Positions 56,970 to 64,000 of a stretch of DNA of 64,000 nt are shown here, one piece after another; position 1 is the stretch's first letter; the number at the start of each line of letters is the position of its first letter. This DNA comes from Planomonospora sp. ID82291 (GTDB lineage Bacteria; Actinomycetota; Actinomycetes; Streptosporangiales; Streptosporangiaceae): the NCBI RefSeq assembly GCF_015711645.1, contig NZ_JABTEX010000001.1, positions 1,984,001-2,048,000 on the forward strand. The letters run 5' to 3'. The translations under genes were made by a program, and so were the position numbers. The notes beneath the pieces are model-generated. The model was not told the origin of the DNA. It saw only the letters and a list, made by a program, of their open reading frames with translations, and made no database searches.

Positions 56970-58262
56970 TCAGCGCGGATCCAGGACTGCGATGTCGGAA
57001 CCGAAACCGACCGCCAGGGAGCCTGACACCGTGGCGGCCAGAGTCGCGATCCGCGCCGGGAACACCAGCGCCGGGCCCGTCTGCCGACCGGTCTCCAGAT
57101 CCCACACCCGTACTCTCCCGTGCCCGTCCCACCATTCTCCGCAGGCGGCGACGGCCCTCCCATGCACGGTGGAGGTGACCAGCGCATGGGCCCTGACGTC
57201 GTCGGCCACCGGTGCGCCGGTCTGCCGGCCGGTCAGCGGATCCCAGATGCGCACCGTGTGGTCCCAACCCTTGGTGACGACCACCAGACGCTCCCCGACC
57301 GACGCCACCGCGGCCAAGGACACCTCGCACCCATCACCGAACGGCACCCCGATCCGTCGCCCGGTGCCCGCCTCCCAGACGTGCACCGTCCCGTAGTCGT
57401 TGTCCCCGTCAGGGTCGGTCACGGTGACGGCCACCGTCCGATCATGGAACGACGCCGCAGCCGCCGACAGCAGACGGCACTCCTCGACGAGCGGGGACCC
57501 GAGCGCCTGTCCGGTGGTCGGATCCCACAGCCGCACCGTGTCGTCCAGGCAGCCGGCGATCACCACCGGGCGGCCGTCGAGTGTCGCGGTGGCCAGAGCG
57601 GGGGCGTATCCCGCGTCGGTGAGCACCTCACCGGTTCGCCGGCCGGTGACGGGATCCCACATCCGCACGGTTCCCTCCTCACCGCTACCGGTGATCACCA
57701 GCGGGCGGTCATCGATGACCACCACGGCCACCTGGCCGACGCCACCGCCGTCATGGACGGGTCCGCCGATTCGCTGCCCGGTCGCCAGATCATGCAGCTG
57801 TACCTCGCCCCCGCTGTCGGCGGAGACGAGGTACCGGCCGTCCGCCGTCACAGCAACCGCGCGTACCTCGGCGCTGTGGCTCGCACGGGCATGCGGAAGC
57901 GCATCGGCCAAGCCGGACCCGGTGGCCCAGATCGGACCCCACTGTGCGGCGGGATGAGCGTCCAGTCGTGCCGCGACGATCCGGGCGGCCAGCTCGGAGT
58001 CACCCAACCGTGCCGCGTCCAGTGCGAGCACCTGCCGCCGGACGGCGTCGGATGCTCCGCGATGGAAGTCGGCAGAGGTGCGGTACACCGCCGCCAGATG
58101 CGCCCGTGCGCCGACGGCCGGTTCCAGCACCGCCTCGACCTCCTCGGGTGCTGCTGTGACGAGAAAACGCAGATCGGTCGGCAGCTCGTCTGCTGCCTCC
58201 GGATCGGAGGACGACCACTGACCAGGCATGCCCGGCAGAGTACCCGAACCGATCAAGTGCAC
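56970..58262 (-). CDS. WD40-repeat protein between long inverted repeats
   Basis: 430 aa from GTG 58262; ATG 58229 (MPGQWSSSDPEAADELP) is an equally good start. Residues ~28-135 resemble the helical part preceding WD40 propellers in actinobacterial STAND/AAA-type proteins. About six WD40-like blades follow (for example GTVRMWDPVTGRRTGEV, DTVRLWDPTTGQALGSP, HTVRIWDPLTGRQTGAP, GRVRVWDLETGRQTGPA). No NTPase or protease domain is present, so it may be the detached 3' part of a larger gene. Its setting between 400-bp inverted repeats beside parB is unusual. Confidence 0.75.
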   Translation of the reverse strand: MHLIGSGTLPGMPGQWSSSDPEAADELPTDLRFLVTAAPEEVEAVLEPAVGARAHLAAVYRTSADFHRGASDAVRRQVLALDAARLGDSELAARIVAARLDAHPAAQWGPIWATGSGLADALPHARASHSAEVRAVAVTADGRYLVSADSGGEVQLHDLATGQRIGGPVHDGGGVGQVAVVVIDDRPLVITGSGEEGTVRMWDPVTGRRTGEVLTDAGYAPALATATLDGRPVVIAGCLDDTVRLWDPTTGQALGSPLVEECRLLSAAAASFHDRTVAVTVTDPDGDNDYGTVHVWEAGTGRRIGVPFGDGCEVSLAAVASVGERLVVVTKGWDHTVRIWDPLTGRQTGAPVADDVRAHALVTSTVHGRAVAACGEWWDGHGRVRVWDLETGRQTGPALVFPARIATLAATVSGSLAVGFGSDIAVLDPR

Positions 58263-58291
58263 CGCAGGCCCGTCGACCGATCATGACGCTA

Positions 58292-58703
58292 CGGTGCCCG
58301 GCCCTGCGCTCCTTTCCGCCAGGAGGGCTTCAGCCACGGCGAGCACCATGGACCGGACCGCACGGATCGCTTCAGCGCCGGCGAGGTCACCGGGCGGCCG
58401 GAAAGCGAGACGCTACGGCCCGCATCAGTACGGCGGGCCAGACAGGCGCGGAGGCGGGCCGGTGGTCCTGCCGGCGTATAAAGCACCGAACCCCGCGCGC
58501 CCGACCCCGGCCGGAGGCCGGAACCACCAGAGCCCGACTGCGACGGCCGGCAGGACCACCGGCCCGCCTCCGCGCACCCCCACCCCGACCACCCAACGGC
58601 GCGCGTACTCCTCGACCACCACGTACGCGCCCACCCCGGCCACCCAACGGCGTGCGTACTCCTCGACCACCACGCAACACGCGACCCGCCCCGACCGCCG
58701 CAC
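58292..58703 (-). repeat. Long inverted repeat, right copy (~410 bp)
   Basis: Reverse-complement partner of 56417-56845. The nested 29-bp inverted ends are at 58446-58474 and 58547-58575. The outer part has two copies of a ~62-bp unit containing CCCAACGGCG(C/T)GCGTACTCC. The spacer between the two long repeats carries the WD40 gene and the IS30 remnant. Confidence 0.95.
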
Positions 58704-58748
58704 GGGAAGGCGACATGAAGACGACTTCTCCGGGCAGACGAGAAGCCG

Positions 58749-58764
58749 TGTTTCACGTGAAACA
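58749..58764. promoter_or_regulatory. parS site 3
   Basis: Perfect 16-bp consensus TGTTTCACGTGAAACA in the gap between the right inverted repeat and the threonine aldolase gene. Confidence 0.93.
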
Positions 58765-58783
58765 CCACCCGCTGAGCCGGTCA

Positions 58784-58799
58784 GGTTTCACGTGAAACA
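58784..58799. promoter_or_regulatory. parS site 4
   Basis: GGTTTCACGTGAAACA, one flanking mismatch to consensus, 35 bp from site 3. Confidence 0.9.
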
Positions 58800-58848
58800 C
58801 CCGCCCGCAGTCGTGCGGCTTCCCCGGAAGACCGGATGGAGAGGGCCG

Positions 58849-58864
58849 GTGTTTCACGTGAAAC
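58849..58864. promoter_or_regulatory. parS site 5
   Basis: Perfect consensus TGTTTCACGTGAAACA, with the palindrome extended by CCGG on each side (offset by one base). Sites 3-5 lie within 116 bp. No gene is seen in 58704-58900. Confidence 0.93.
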
Positions 58865-58900
58865 AGCCGGGAGAGACGCCTCAGGAGCGGGAGAGACGCC

Positions 58901-59953
58901 TCAGGAGCCGGACCGGACGACGGCGCGGATGTCCGCGACGAAGGTGTCGACGTGCTCGGGGGTGGTGTCGAAGGCGGTCATCCAGCGGACCACGTTCTCC
59001 GAGGCGTCCCACGTGTGGAAGAGGTAGCGCTGCTGGAGCTCGGCGATCGCCTTCTCCGGCAGCGCGGGGAAGACGGCGTTGGACTGCACGGGATAGCGGA
59101 AGGAGACACCGGGAAGGTCGGCGACGCCGTCGGCGAGCCGATGGGCCATCGCGTTGGCGTGGGCGGCGTTCTCCCGCCAGAGGTCGTCGGTGAGCAGCGC
59201 GGTCAACTGGGCGGAGACGAAGCGCATCTTCGAGGCGAGCTGCATCCCCTGCTTGCGGAGGAACAGGGTCGGCGCGTCCAGCTCGGGACGGAGGACGACG
59301 AGGGCCTCGGCGCCCATGGCGCCGTTCTTGGTGCCCCCGAAGCTGAGCAGGTCCACTCCCACGTCGGTGGTGAGGGCGCGCATCGGGCAGCCGAGCTCGG
59401 CCGCGGCGTTGGCCAGGCGGGAGCCGTCCAGGTGCAGGAAGAGGCCGTGGGCGTGCGCGAACTCCGCGAGCTCCGCGAGCTCCGCGGCGGTGTAGACCGT
59501 GCCGCACTCGGTCACCTGGGAGACGGAGATGACGCGCGGCTGGGCGTACTGGGTGTTGCCGACGACGGACAGGTGCTCCCGGACGTCGTCCACGGTGATC
59601 TTGCCGTCGTCCGTCGGGAGGGGGATGAGCTTGGCGCCGAGGACCCGCTCGGCGGCGCCGCACTCGTGGGTGTTGATGTGCGCGGTGGCCGGGCAGAGCA
59701 CGGAGTCGTAGGGGCGCAGCACCAGGCCGAGCCCCACGACGTTGGCTCCGGTGCCGTTGAACATCGCGTACGCCCGCGCGTGCGTGCCGAACCGGCTCCG
59801 GAAGGCGTCTTCCATCGCCTGGGTCCAGGGATCGGCGCCGTAGGCGGGAGCGTCTCCGGCGTTGGCTTCCGCGATGGCCGCGAGCACCGCGGGATGCACG
59901 CCCGCGTGGTTGTCGCTGGCGAAGCTCTTCGGAAAGAGAGTGGAGGTCAGCAC
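58901..59953 (-). CDS. Threonine aldolase-family PLP enzyme
   Basis: 350 aa, fold-type I. The PLP-binding Lys209 lies in LLSFGGTKNGAMGAEAL, with FLHLDGSRLANAAAELG (Asp/Arg binding PLP and substrate) and ASDNHAGVHPAVLAAIAEA at the N-terminus. Such enzymes cleave L-threonine or allo-threonine to glycine and acetaldehyde; beta-hydroxy amino acid specificity varies. GTG start. Orthologues are often found in this origin-proximal stretch. Confidence 0.92.
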   Translation of the reverse strand: MLTSTLFPKSFASDNHAGVHPAVLAAIAEANAGDAPAYGADPWTQAMEDAFRSRFGTHARAYAMFNGTGANVVGLGLVLRPYDSVLCPATAHINTHECGAAERVLGAKLIPLPTDDGKITVDDVREHLSVVGNTQYAQPRVISVSQVTECGTVYTAAELAELAEFAHAHGLFLHLDGSRLANAAAELGCPMRALTTDVGVDLLSFGGTKNGAMGAEALVVLRPELDAPTLFLRKQGMQLASKMRFVSAQLTALLTDDLWRENAAHANAMAHRLADGVADLPGVSFRYPVQSNAVFPALPEKAIAELQQRYLFHTWDASENVVRWMTAFDTTPEHVDTFVADIRAVVRSGS

Positions 59954-60050
59954 AGGGCCAGCGTAGGGGAGCCGCGCTCCCCGCCGATCAGGCGGTGCTC
60001 CGGTCCGCCCGGAGGCGGGGGCCGGAGCGAGGGGCGGGGAGGCGCGGAAC

Positions 60051-61007
60051 TCAGGCCGCGCCGCGGGCGGCGGCCTGCTCCAGCAGCGAGCGGCAGAGGG
60101 AGCCGAGGTCGTCGTCGGCGGCCTCGACGGCCATGGGGAAGAGCGAGGTCTCGGTCATGCCGGGGGCGACGTTGACCTCCAGGAAGTGCGGCAGGCCGTC
60201 TCCGTCGACGATCAGGTCGGTCCGGGAGATGTCGCGCAGGCCCAGCGCGGTGTGCGCGGTCACGGCCATCTCGGCGCAGGCGGTCGCCAGTTCGGGGGAC
60301 AGGCGGGCCGGCGCGAAGAACTCCGTACGGCCCGCAGTGTAACGGGCCGCGTAGTCGTAGACGCCGTCGTCGGGGACGATCTCCACCGGCGGCAGGGCGA
60401 CGGGGCCCTCACCGAGGTCCACCACGGAGACGGCCACCTCGACGCCCTCGACGCAGCGCTCGATCAGGGCGGTGTCCCCGTAGGCGAAGCAGCCCACCAT
60501 CGCGGAGGGCAGGTCCTCGGCCGTGCGCACGACCGAGGAGCCGAGGGCGGATCCGCCCCGGGACGGCTTGACGAACAGCGGGAGTCCGAGGCGTTCGACG
60601 ATCCGGGCCAGCACGGCGGAGGCGCCCAGGTCGTGGAACGTCTCCTTGGGGAGCGTCACCGACCGGGGGGTGCGCACGCCGGCGGAGCGGACGACCGTCT
60701 TGGCGGTGGGCTTGTCGAAGGCGACCCGGCACGCCTCGGACCTGGCGCCCACGTAGGGGACGGAGAGCAGTTCCAGCACCGAGCGGATGGCGCCGTCCTC
60801 ACCGGCCCCGCCGTGCAGCGTCACGAAGACGGCGCTGGGCGGGTCGGCCAGCACCCGGGGGACGAGGGACGCGTCGATGTCGCGCGTCTCGACGGAGACG
60901 CCCGCCGCACGCAGTACCTCGCTCACCCGGCGCCCCGAGCGCAGCGAGACCTCCCGCTCGTAGGACAGCCCGCCTGCCAGGACGAGCACATGGCCGAGAT
61001 CACTCAT
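60051..61007 (-). CDS. D-alanine-D-alanine ligase family ATP-grasp protein
   Basis: 318 aa. LAGGLSYEREVSLRSG at the N-terminus, LHGGAGEDGAIRSVLELL, PLFVKPSRGGSALGSSVV (ATP-grasp) and DLIVDGDGLPHFLEVNVAPGMTETS (Mg ligands) match Ddl. It is shorter than typical Ddl (~350) and is a second-type homologue commonly found near parAB in actinomycetes, so it need not be the cell-wall ligase. ATG start with GGAG upstream. Confidence 0.88.
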   Translation of the reverse strand: MSDLGHVLVLAGGLSYEREVSLRSGRRVSEVLRAAGVSVETRDIDASLVPRVLADPPSAVFVTLHGGAGEDGAIRSVLELLSVPYVGARSEACRVAFDKPTAKTVVRSAGVRTPRSVTLPKETFHDLGASAVLARIVERLGLPLFVKPSRGGSALGSSVVRTAEDLPSAMVGCFAYGDTALIERCVEGVEVAVSVVDLGEGPVALPPVEIVPDDGVYDYAARYTAGRTEFFAPARLSPELATACAEMAVTAHTALGLRDISRTDLIVDGDGLPHFLEVNVAPGMTETSLFPMAVEAADDDLGSLCRSLLEQAAARGAA

Positions 61008-61240
61008 CCGAACACCTTCTCCTTAAGGCCCGCGACCGGGCCCGTCGAAACGCTCTTCTCGGTCGCCGGGCCGGCCGTCGGGCCGGTCGCAGGGCCGGGC
61101 TCCGGACCGATCACCGGACGACCGCGTCGGAAGTCACCGTACGGCACCGCCCCGGAGGCGGTCCCACGCGGTGGCCCGCCACGGGGGAACCGGCTCCGCG
61201 AGGGGCCGCCGCCCCCGGGGAAGAGGGCGGCGGCCCCGGG

Positions 61241-62566
61241 TCACGCGAGGTCGGGTCCCGGGGTGTCCACCCCGACGTGGTCGGGGAAGGCGCCGCCGCC
61301 GAACGTGTCGCGCAGCTGCAGTTCCTGCTCGATCACCCCGGCCAGCCGGCGCACGCCCTCGTGGATGCGCTCGGGCTCCGGGTAGCAGTAGGACAGCCGC
61401 ATGTGCCGGGCGCCGCTCCCGTCGGCGAAGAACCCGGTGCCCGGGACGAACGCCACCCGCTCGGCGACCGCCCGGGGCAGCAGCGCCTTGGAGTCCAGCC
61501 CTTCGGGGAGGGTGGCCCAGACGAAGAACCCGCCGCCCGGCCGCGTCCAGGAGCACTCGGCGGGCATCAGGGACTCCAGCGAGGAGAGCATGGTGTCCCG
61601 GCGCTCGCGGTAGAGCTCCCGGAAGGTCTTGATCTGCTCGCGCCAGGGCTGGGTGGCGAGGTACTCGCCCACGGCGAGCTGGGTGAAGGCGGAGTGCGAC
61701 AGCACGGCCGACTCCATCGCCAGCACCAGTTTGTCGCGGATGGCGTGCGGGGCGAGCGCCCAGCCCACCCGGAAGCCGGGCGCCAGCGTCTTGGAGAACG
61801 AGCCCAGGTAGACCACCCCGTCGGGGTTGTCGGCGCGCAGCGCCCGCATGGGCTCGCCGTCGAAGCCGAGCAGGCCGTACGGATTGTCCTCGACGATGAG
61901 CACGCCCGCCCGCTGGCAGATGTCCAGCACCTGCGCCCGGCGCGCGGCGTTGAGCGTCACCCCCGCCGGGTTCTGGAAGGTGGGGATCGTGTAGAGGAAC
62001 TTGATGCGGCTGCCCGCGGTCTGCAGCGCGTAGACGGTCTGCGCCAGCGACTCGGGGATGAGGCCCTCGTCGTCCATCGCCAGGTGCACGACCTTCGCCT
62101 GGTAGGCGGCGAAGGTGCCCAGCGCCCCCACGTAGGAGGGCCCCTCGGCGAGGATGACGTCGCCGGGGTCGATGAAGATGCGGGTGATGAGGTCGAGGGC
62201 CTGCTGTGAGCCGACGGTCACCACGACGTCGTCGGCGTGCCCCTCGATCCCCTCCAGGCGCATGACGTCGCAGATCTGCTCGCGCAGGTGCGGGTCGCCC
62301 TGGCCGGAGCCGTACTGGAGCGCGACCGGGCCGCGGCGGGCCACGAGGTCGGCGACGAGCTCTCCCACGACGTCCAGGGGGAGGGCGGTGACGTACGGCA
62401 TGCCGCCGGCCAGCGAGACCACCTCGGGCCTCGACGCGACGGCGAAGAGAGCTCGGACCTCGGAGGCGACCATCCCGGTAGCCCGTGCGGCGTACCGGTC
62501 GACGTAGGCATCGATGCGCGACCCGTGGGCCGCGACGGTCCGACCGTGATCCGAATCCTGGGGCAC
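61241..62566 (-). CDS. PLP-dependent aminotransferase, class I/II (2-aminoadipate/MocR-like domain)
   Basis: 441 aa. The Lys-PLP motif GSFSKTLAPGFRVGW, YTIPTFQNPAGVTLN and IVEDNPYGLL are diagnostic of the fold-type I subfamily that includes 2-aminoadipate and aromatic aminotransferases. No GntR domain is fused. GTG 62566 has GAGGAGG upstream. A 15-bp dyad lies just before it. The amino donor and acceptor are unknown. Confidence 0.93.
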   Translation of the reverse strand: MPQDSDHGRTVAAHGSRIDAYVDRYAARATGMVASEVRALFAVASRPEVVSLAGGMPYVTALPLDVVGELVADLVARRGPVALQYGSGQGDPHLREQICDVMRLEGIEGHADDVVVTVGSQQALDLITRIFIDPGDVILAEGPSYVGALGTFAAYQAKVVHLAMDDEGLIPESLAQTVYALQTAGSRIKFLYTIPTFQNPAGVTLNAARRAQVLDICQRAGVLIVEDNPYGLLGFDGEPMRALRADNPDGVVYLGSFSKTLAPGFRVGWALAPHAIRDKLVLAMESAVLSHSAFTQLAVGEYLATQPWREQIKTFRELYRERRDTMLSSLESLMPAECSWTRPGGGFFVWATLPEGLDSKALLPRAVAERVAFVPGTGFFADGSGARHMRLSYCYPEPERIHEGVRRLAGVIEQELQLRDTFGGGAFPDHVGVDTPGPDLA

Positions 62567-62588
62567 GGTCCACCTCCTCGTCGTAGGG

Positions 62589-62603
62589 GAGCACAACGTG
62601 CTC
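62589..62603. promoter_or_regulatory. Dyad GAGCAC-N3-GTGCTC before the aminotransferase gene
   Basis: A perfect 6-bp-arm palindrome 23-37 bp upstream of the GTG, in the divergent gap with the GNAT gene. Operator candidate only. Confidence 0.35.
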
Positions 62604-62779
62604 AAGTTAGATAAACCAGGGTACGTCAGCGGTCCCTGTACCCCCCGTGGGGGATCGGAGCCCTGAAACGATGACCTCCGCTGGGCTACGATGCCAGCTG
62701 GGGAAGCGGTTTTCGCGGGTTTTCCCACCGTGGCCAGGAAGGCCTGGGCACTCGTCTCGCACGCGATTGGGGCCAACAG

Positions 62780-63400
62780 GTGTCGCGTCGGTTGGTGAAC
62801 GTCACTCTCGACAACCTCGACGACCTGCCGCGCCGCTGCCGCCGGTGCATCTTCTGGGAGCTCGATCCGGTCAGCGGAGACCGGGCCCTGGAGGCCGGCG
62901 ACCCGGGGCTGGAGAAGGAGGCGTGGATCTCCTCCACCCTGCTGGAGTGGGGCGGCTGCGGGAAGATCGCCTATGTGGACGGCGCCGCGGCCGGCTTCGT
63001 GCTCTACGCGCCCCCGCTCTACGTGCCGCGCTCGGCGGCCTTCCCCACCTCGCCGGTCAGCGCCGACGCCGTGCTGCTCATGACCGCGCACATCGTCCCG
63101 GAGTTCTCCGGCGGCGGTCTGGGCCGGATGCTGGTCCAGGGCGTGGCCAAGGACCTGACCCGGCGCGGGGTGCGGGCGATCGAGGCGTTCGGGGACCTGA
63201 AGTGGGAGCAGCCGGGGGCGTGCGTCATGCCCGCCGACTACCTGCTGGCGGTCGGCTTCAAGACGGTCCGGCCGCACCTGCGCTTCCCCCGGCTCCGCCT
63301 GGAGCTCAAGACCGCCGTCTCGTGGCGCGAGGACGTCGAGGTGGCACTGGAGCGGCTCCTGGGGTCGATGAGCCCGGAGCGGGCCCTGCGGCCCGTCTGA
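62780..63400 (+). CDS. GNAT-family N-acetyltransferase
   Basis: 206 aa. An N-terminal CRRCIFWELD motif with a Cys pair is followed by a GNAT core: MTAHIVPEFSGGGLGRMLVQ (acetyl-CoA-binding) and CVMPADYLLAVGFKTVRPH. GTG start. Orthologues lie between parAB and trxA in many actinomycetes; the substrate is unknown. It is divergent from the aminotransferase and convergent with trxA. Confidence 0.9.
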   Translation: MSRRLVNVTLDNLDDLPRRCRRCIFWELDPVSGDRALEAGDPGLEKEAWISSTLLEWGGCGKIAYVDGAAAGFVLYAPPLYVPRSAAFPTSPVSADAVLLMTAHIVPEFSGGGLGRMLVQGVAKDLTRRGVRAIEAFGDLKWEQPGACVMPADYLLAVGFKTVRPHLRFPRLRLELKTAVSWREDVEVALERLLGSMSPERALRPV

Positions 63401-63459
63401 GATGAGCTGAACCCCCGCCCGGAAGGCCCGGAGATCCGACGCGGCGCCTCCGGACGCGC

Positions 63460-63488
63460 GAGAGCCCCCTCGGGGGGAGGGGGCTCTC
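63460..63488. terminator. Bidirectional terminator between GNAT gene and trxA
   Basis: A perfect 12-bp stem GAGAGCCCCCTC/GAGGGGGCTCTC with a 5-nt loop, between two convergent genes. There is no T-run on either strand. Confidence 0.75.
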
Positions 63489-63586
63489 ACTTGGGTGGGT
63501 GTGCCGCTCGGAAGCGGGTGGTACGGCCCGGCGTCGCCGTGGGGAGCGACCGGCCGCAGGGGGCGTTCCAGGGGTCCGGAGGCCGC

Positions 63587-63910
63587 CTAGATGATGCCCT
63601 CGAGCTCGCGGAGCAGCATGGCCTTCGGCTTGGCGCCGATGATCTGCTTCACGACCTCTCCGTTCTTATAGACGTTCATCGTCGGGATCTGGAGTACGCC
63701 GTACTTCTGGGCGATCGCCTGATTCTCGTCGACGTTGAGCTTGACGATGGTCAGCTTCTCGCCCTGCTCTCCGGCGATCTCCTCCAGGATCGGCGCGACC
63801 TGGCGGCACGGGCCGCACCACTCGGCCCAGAAGTCGACGAGGACGGGCTTGTCGCTCTTGAGCACGTCGGCCTCGAAGCTGGCCTCGGTCACGTTCTTGA
63901 TGGCGCCCAC
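63587..63910 (-). CDS. trxA: Thioredoxin
   Basis: 107 aa with the active site FWAEWCGPCRQVAP and the cis-Pro loop YGVLQIPTMNVYKNGE, the complete normal length. It reduces protein disulfides with thioredoxin reductase, whose gene usually lies immediately upstream and would be just outside the window. ATG 63910. Confidence 0.99.
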   Translation of the reverse strand: MGAIKNVTEASFEADVLKSDKPVLVDFWAEWCGPCRQVAPILEEIAGEQGEKLTIVKLNVDENQAIAQKYGVLQIPTMNVYKNGEVVKQIIGAKPKAMLLRELEGII

Positions 63911-64000
63911 TGTTTGCTCCCTGATGGTCCGGGTCTTGCGTCCCTGCCGACCGGCAGCCGACCGGCTGTCGGTTCGCTGTCGGTTCTGGTGGTCACTGCT

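Overview
This is a very GC-rich chromosomal segment from an actinomycete. Streptosporangiaceae-like taxa fit best, but that is inference from gene content. The window straddles the replication origin. The evidence is the block dnaA, dnaN, gnd, recF, a DciA-like gene, gyrB, gyrA, a DUF3566 gene and tRNA-Ile(GAT), running from about 50.2 kb down to 37.2 kb on the minus strand. Diverging from it on the plus strand are rpmH, rnpA, yidD, yidC, jag, rsmG, parA and parB. oriC (DnaA-box-rich, no gene) lies at 47.8-48.4 kb between dnaN and dnaA, and five copies of the parS consensus lie near parAB.

Region by region. 0-4.6 kb: tRNA-Ala(TGC), two small unknown genes divergent from a GntR-type regulator, a PhnX-like HAD hydrolase, a DLW-39 peptide, a small GNAT protein and NAD kinase. 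5.2-13.5 kb: a multi-sensor histidine kinase, an MFS transporter and a membrane PAS-GGDEF-EAL protein. 14.2-14.65 kb: a cluster of four atypical tRNA genes. 14.8-31.1 kb: a compact nonribosomal peptide locus. NRPS-A (A-T-C-A-T), NRPS-B (C-A-T-C-A-T-TE fused to an MFS transporter) and a fold-type-II PLP enzyme are coupled by ATGA overlaps, with a beta-lactamase-fold serine hydrolase downstream. 31.8-37.2 kb: mobile-element debris. It holds a darT toxin fragment, a complete IS630-family insertion sequence flanked by TA, and a 37-bp duplication of the tRNA-Ile 3' part bounding a 3.2-kb island with an HTH-TPR regulator and small genes but no integrase. 37.2-56.3 kb: the origin core. 56.4-58.7 kb: inverted repeats of about 410-430 bp flanking a WD40 gene and an IS30 transposase remnant, with parS sites on both sides. 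58.9-63.9 kb: a threonine aldolase-like enzyme, a D-Ala-D-Ala ligase-like ATP-grasp protein, a MocR/2-aminoadipate-type aminotransferase, a GNAT protein and thioredoxin.

How the parts work together. The core genes provide replication initiation (DnaA, DnaN, DciA-like), repair (RecF), supercoiling control (GyrAB), segregation (ParAB/parS), tRNA processing (RnpA), membrane-protein insertion (YidC/YidD) and rRNA methylation (RsmG). The NRPS locus should make a four-residue peptide. The last two adenylation domains read as aspartate-like, and release would be by a thioesterase whose nucleophile is Cys rather than Ser, followed by export through the fused transporter.

A recurring trait is in-frame simple-sequence expansion inside otherwise conserved proteins (RecF, the GGDEF domain, NRPS linkers and an A domain, the N-terminus of the PLP enzyme, the MFS C-terminus and the DnaA linker). 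All assignments come from reading motifs and translations by eye; no database search was run.
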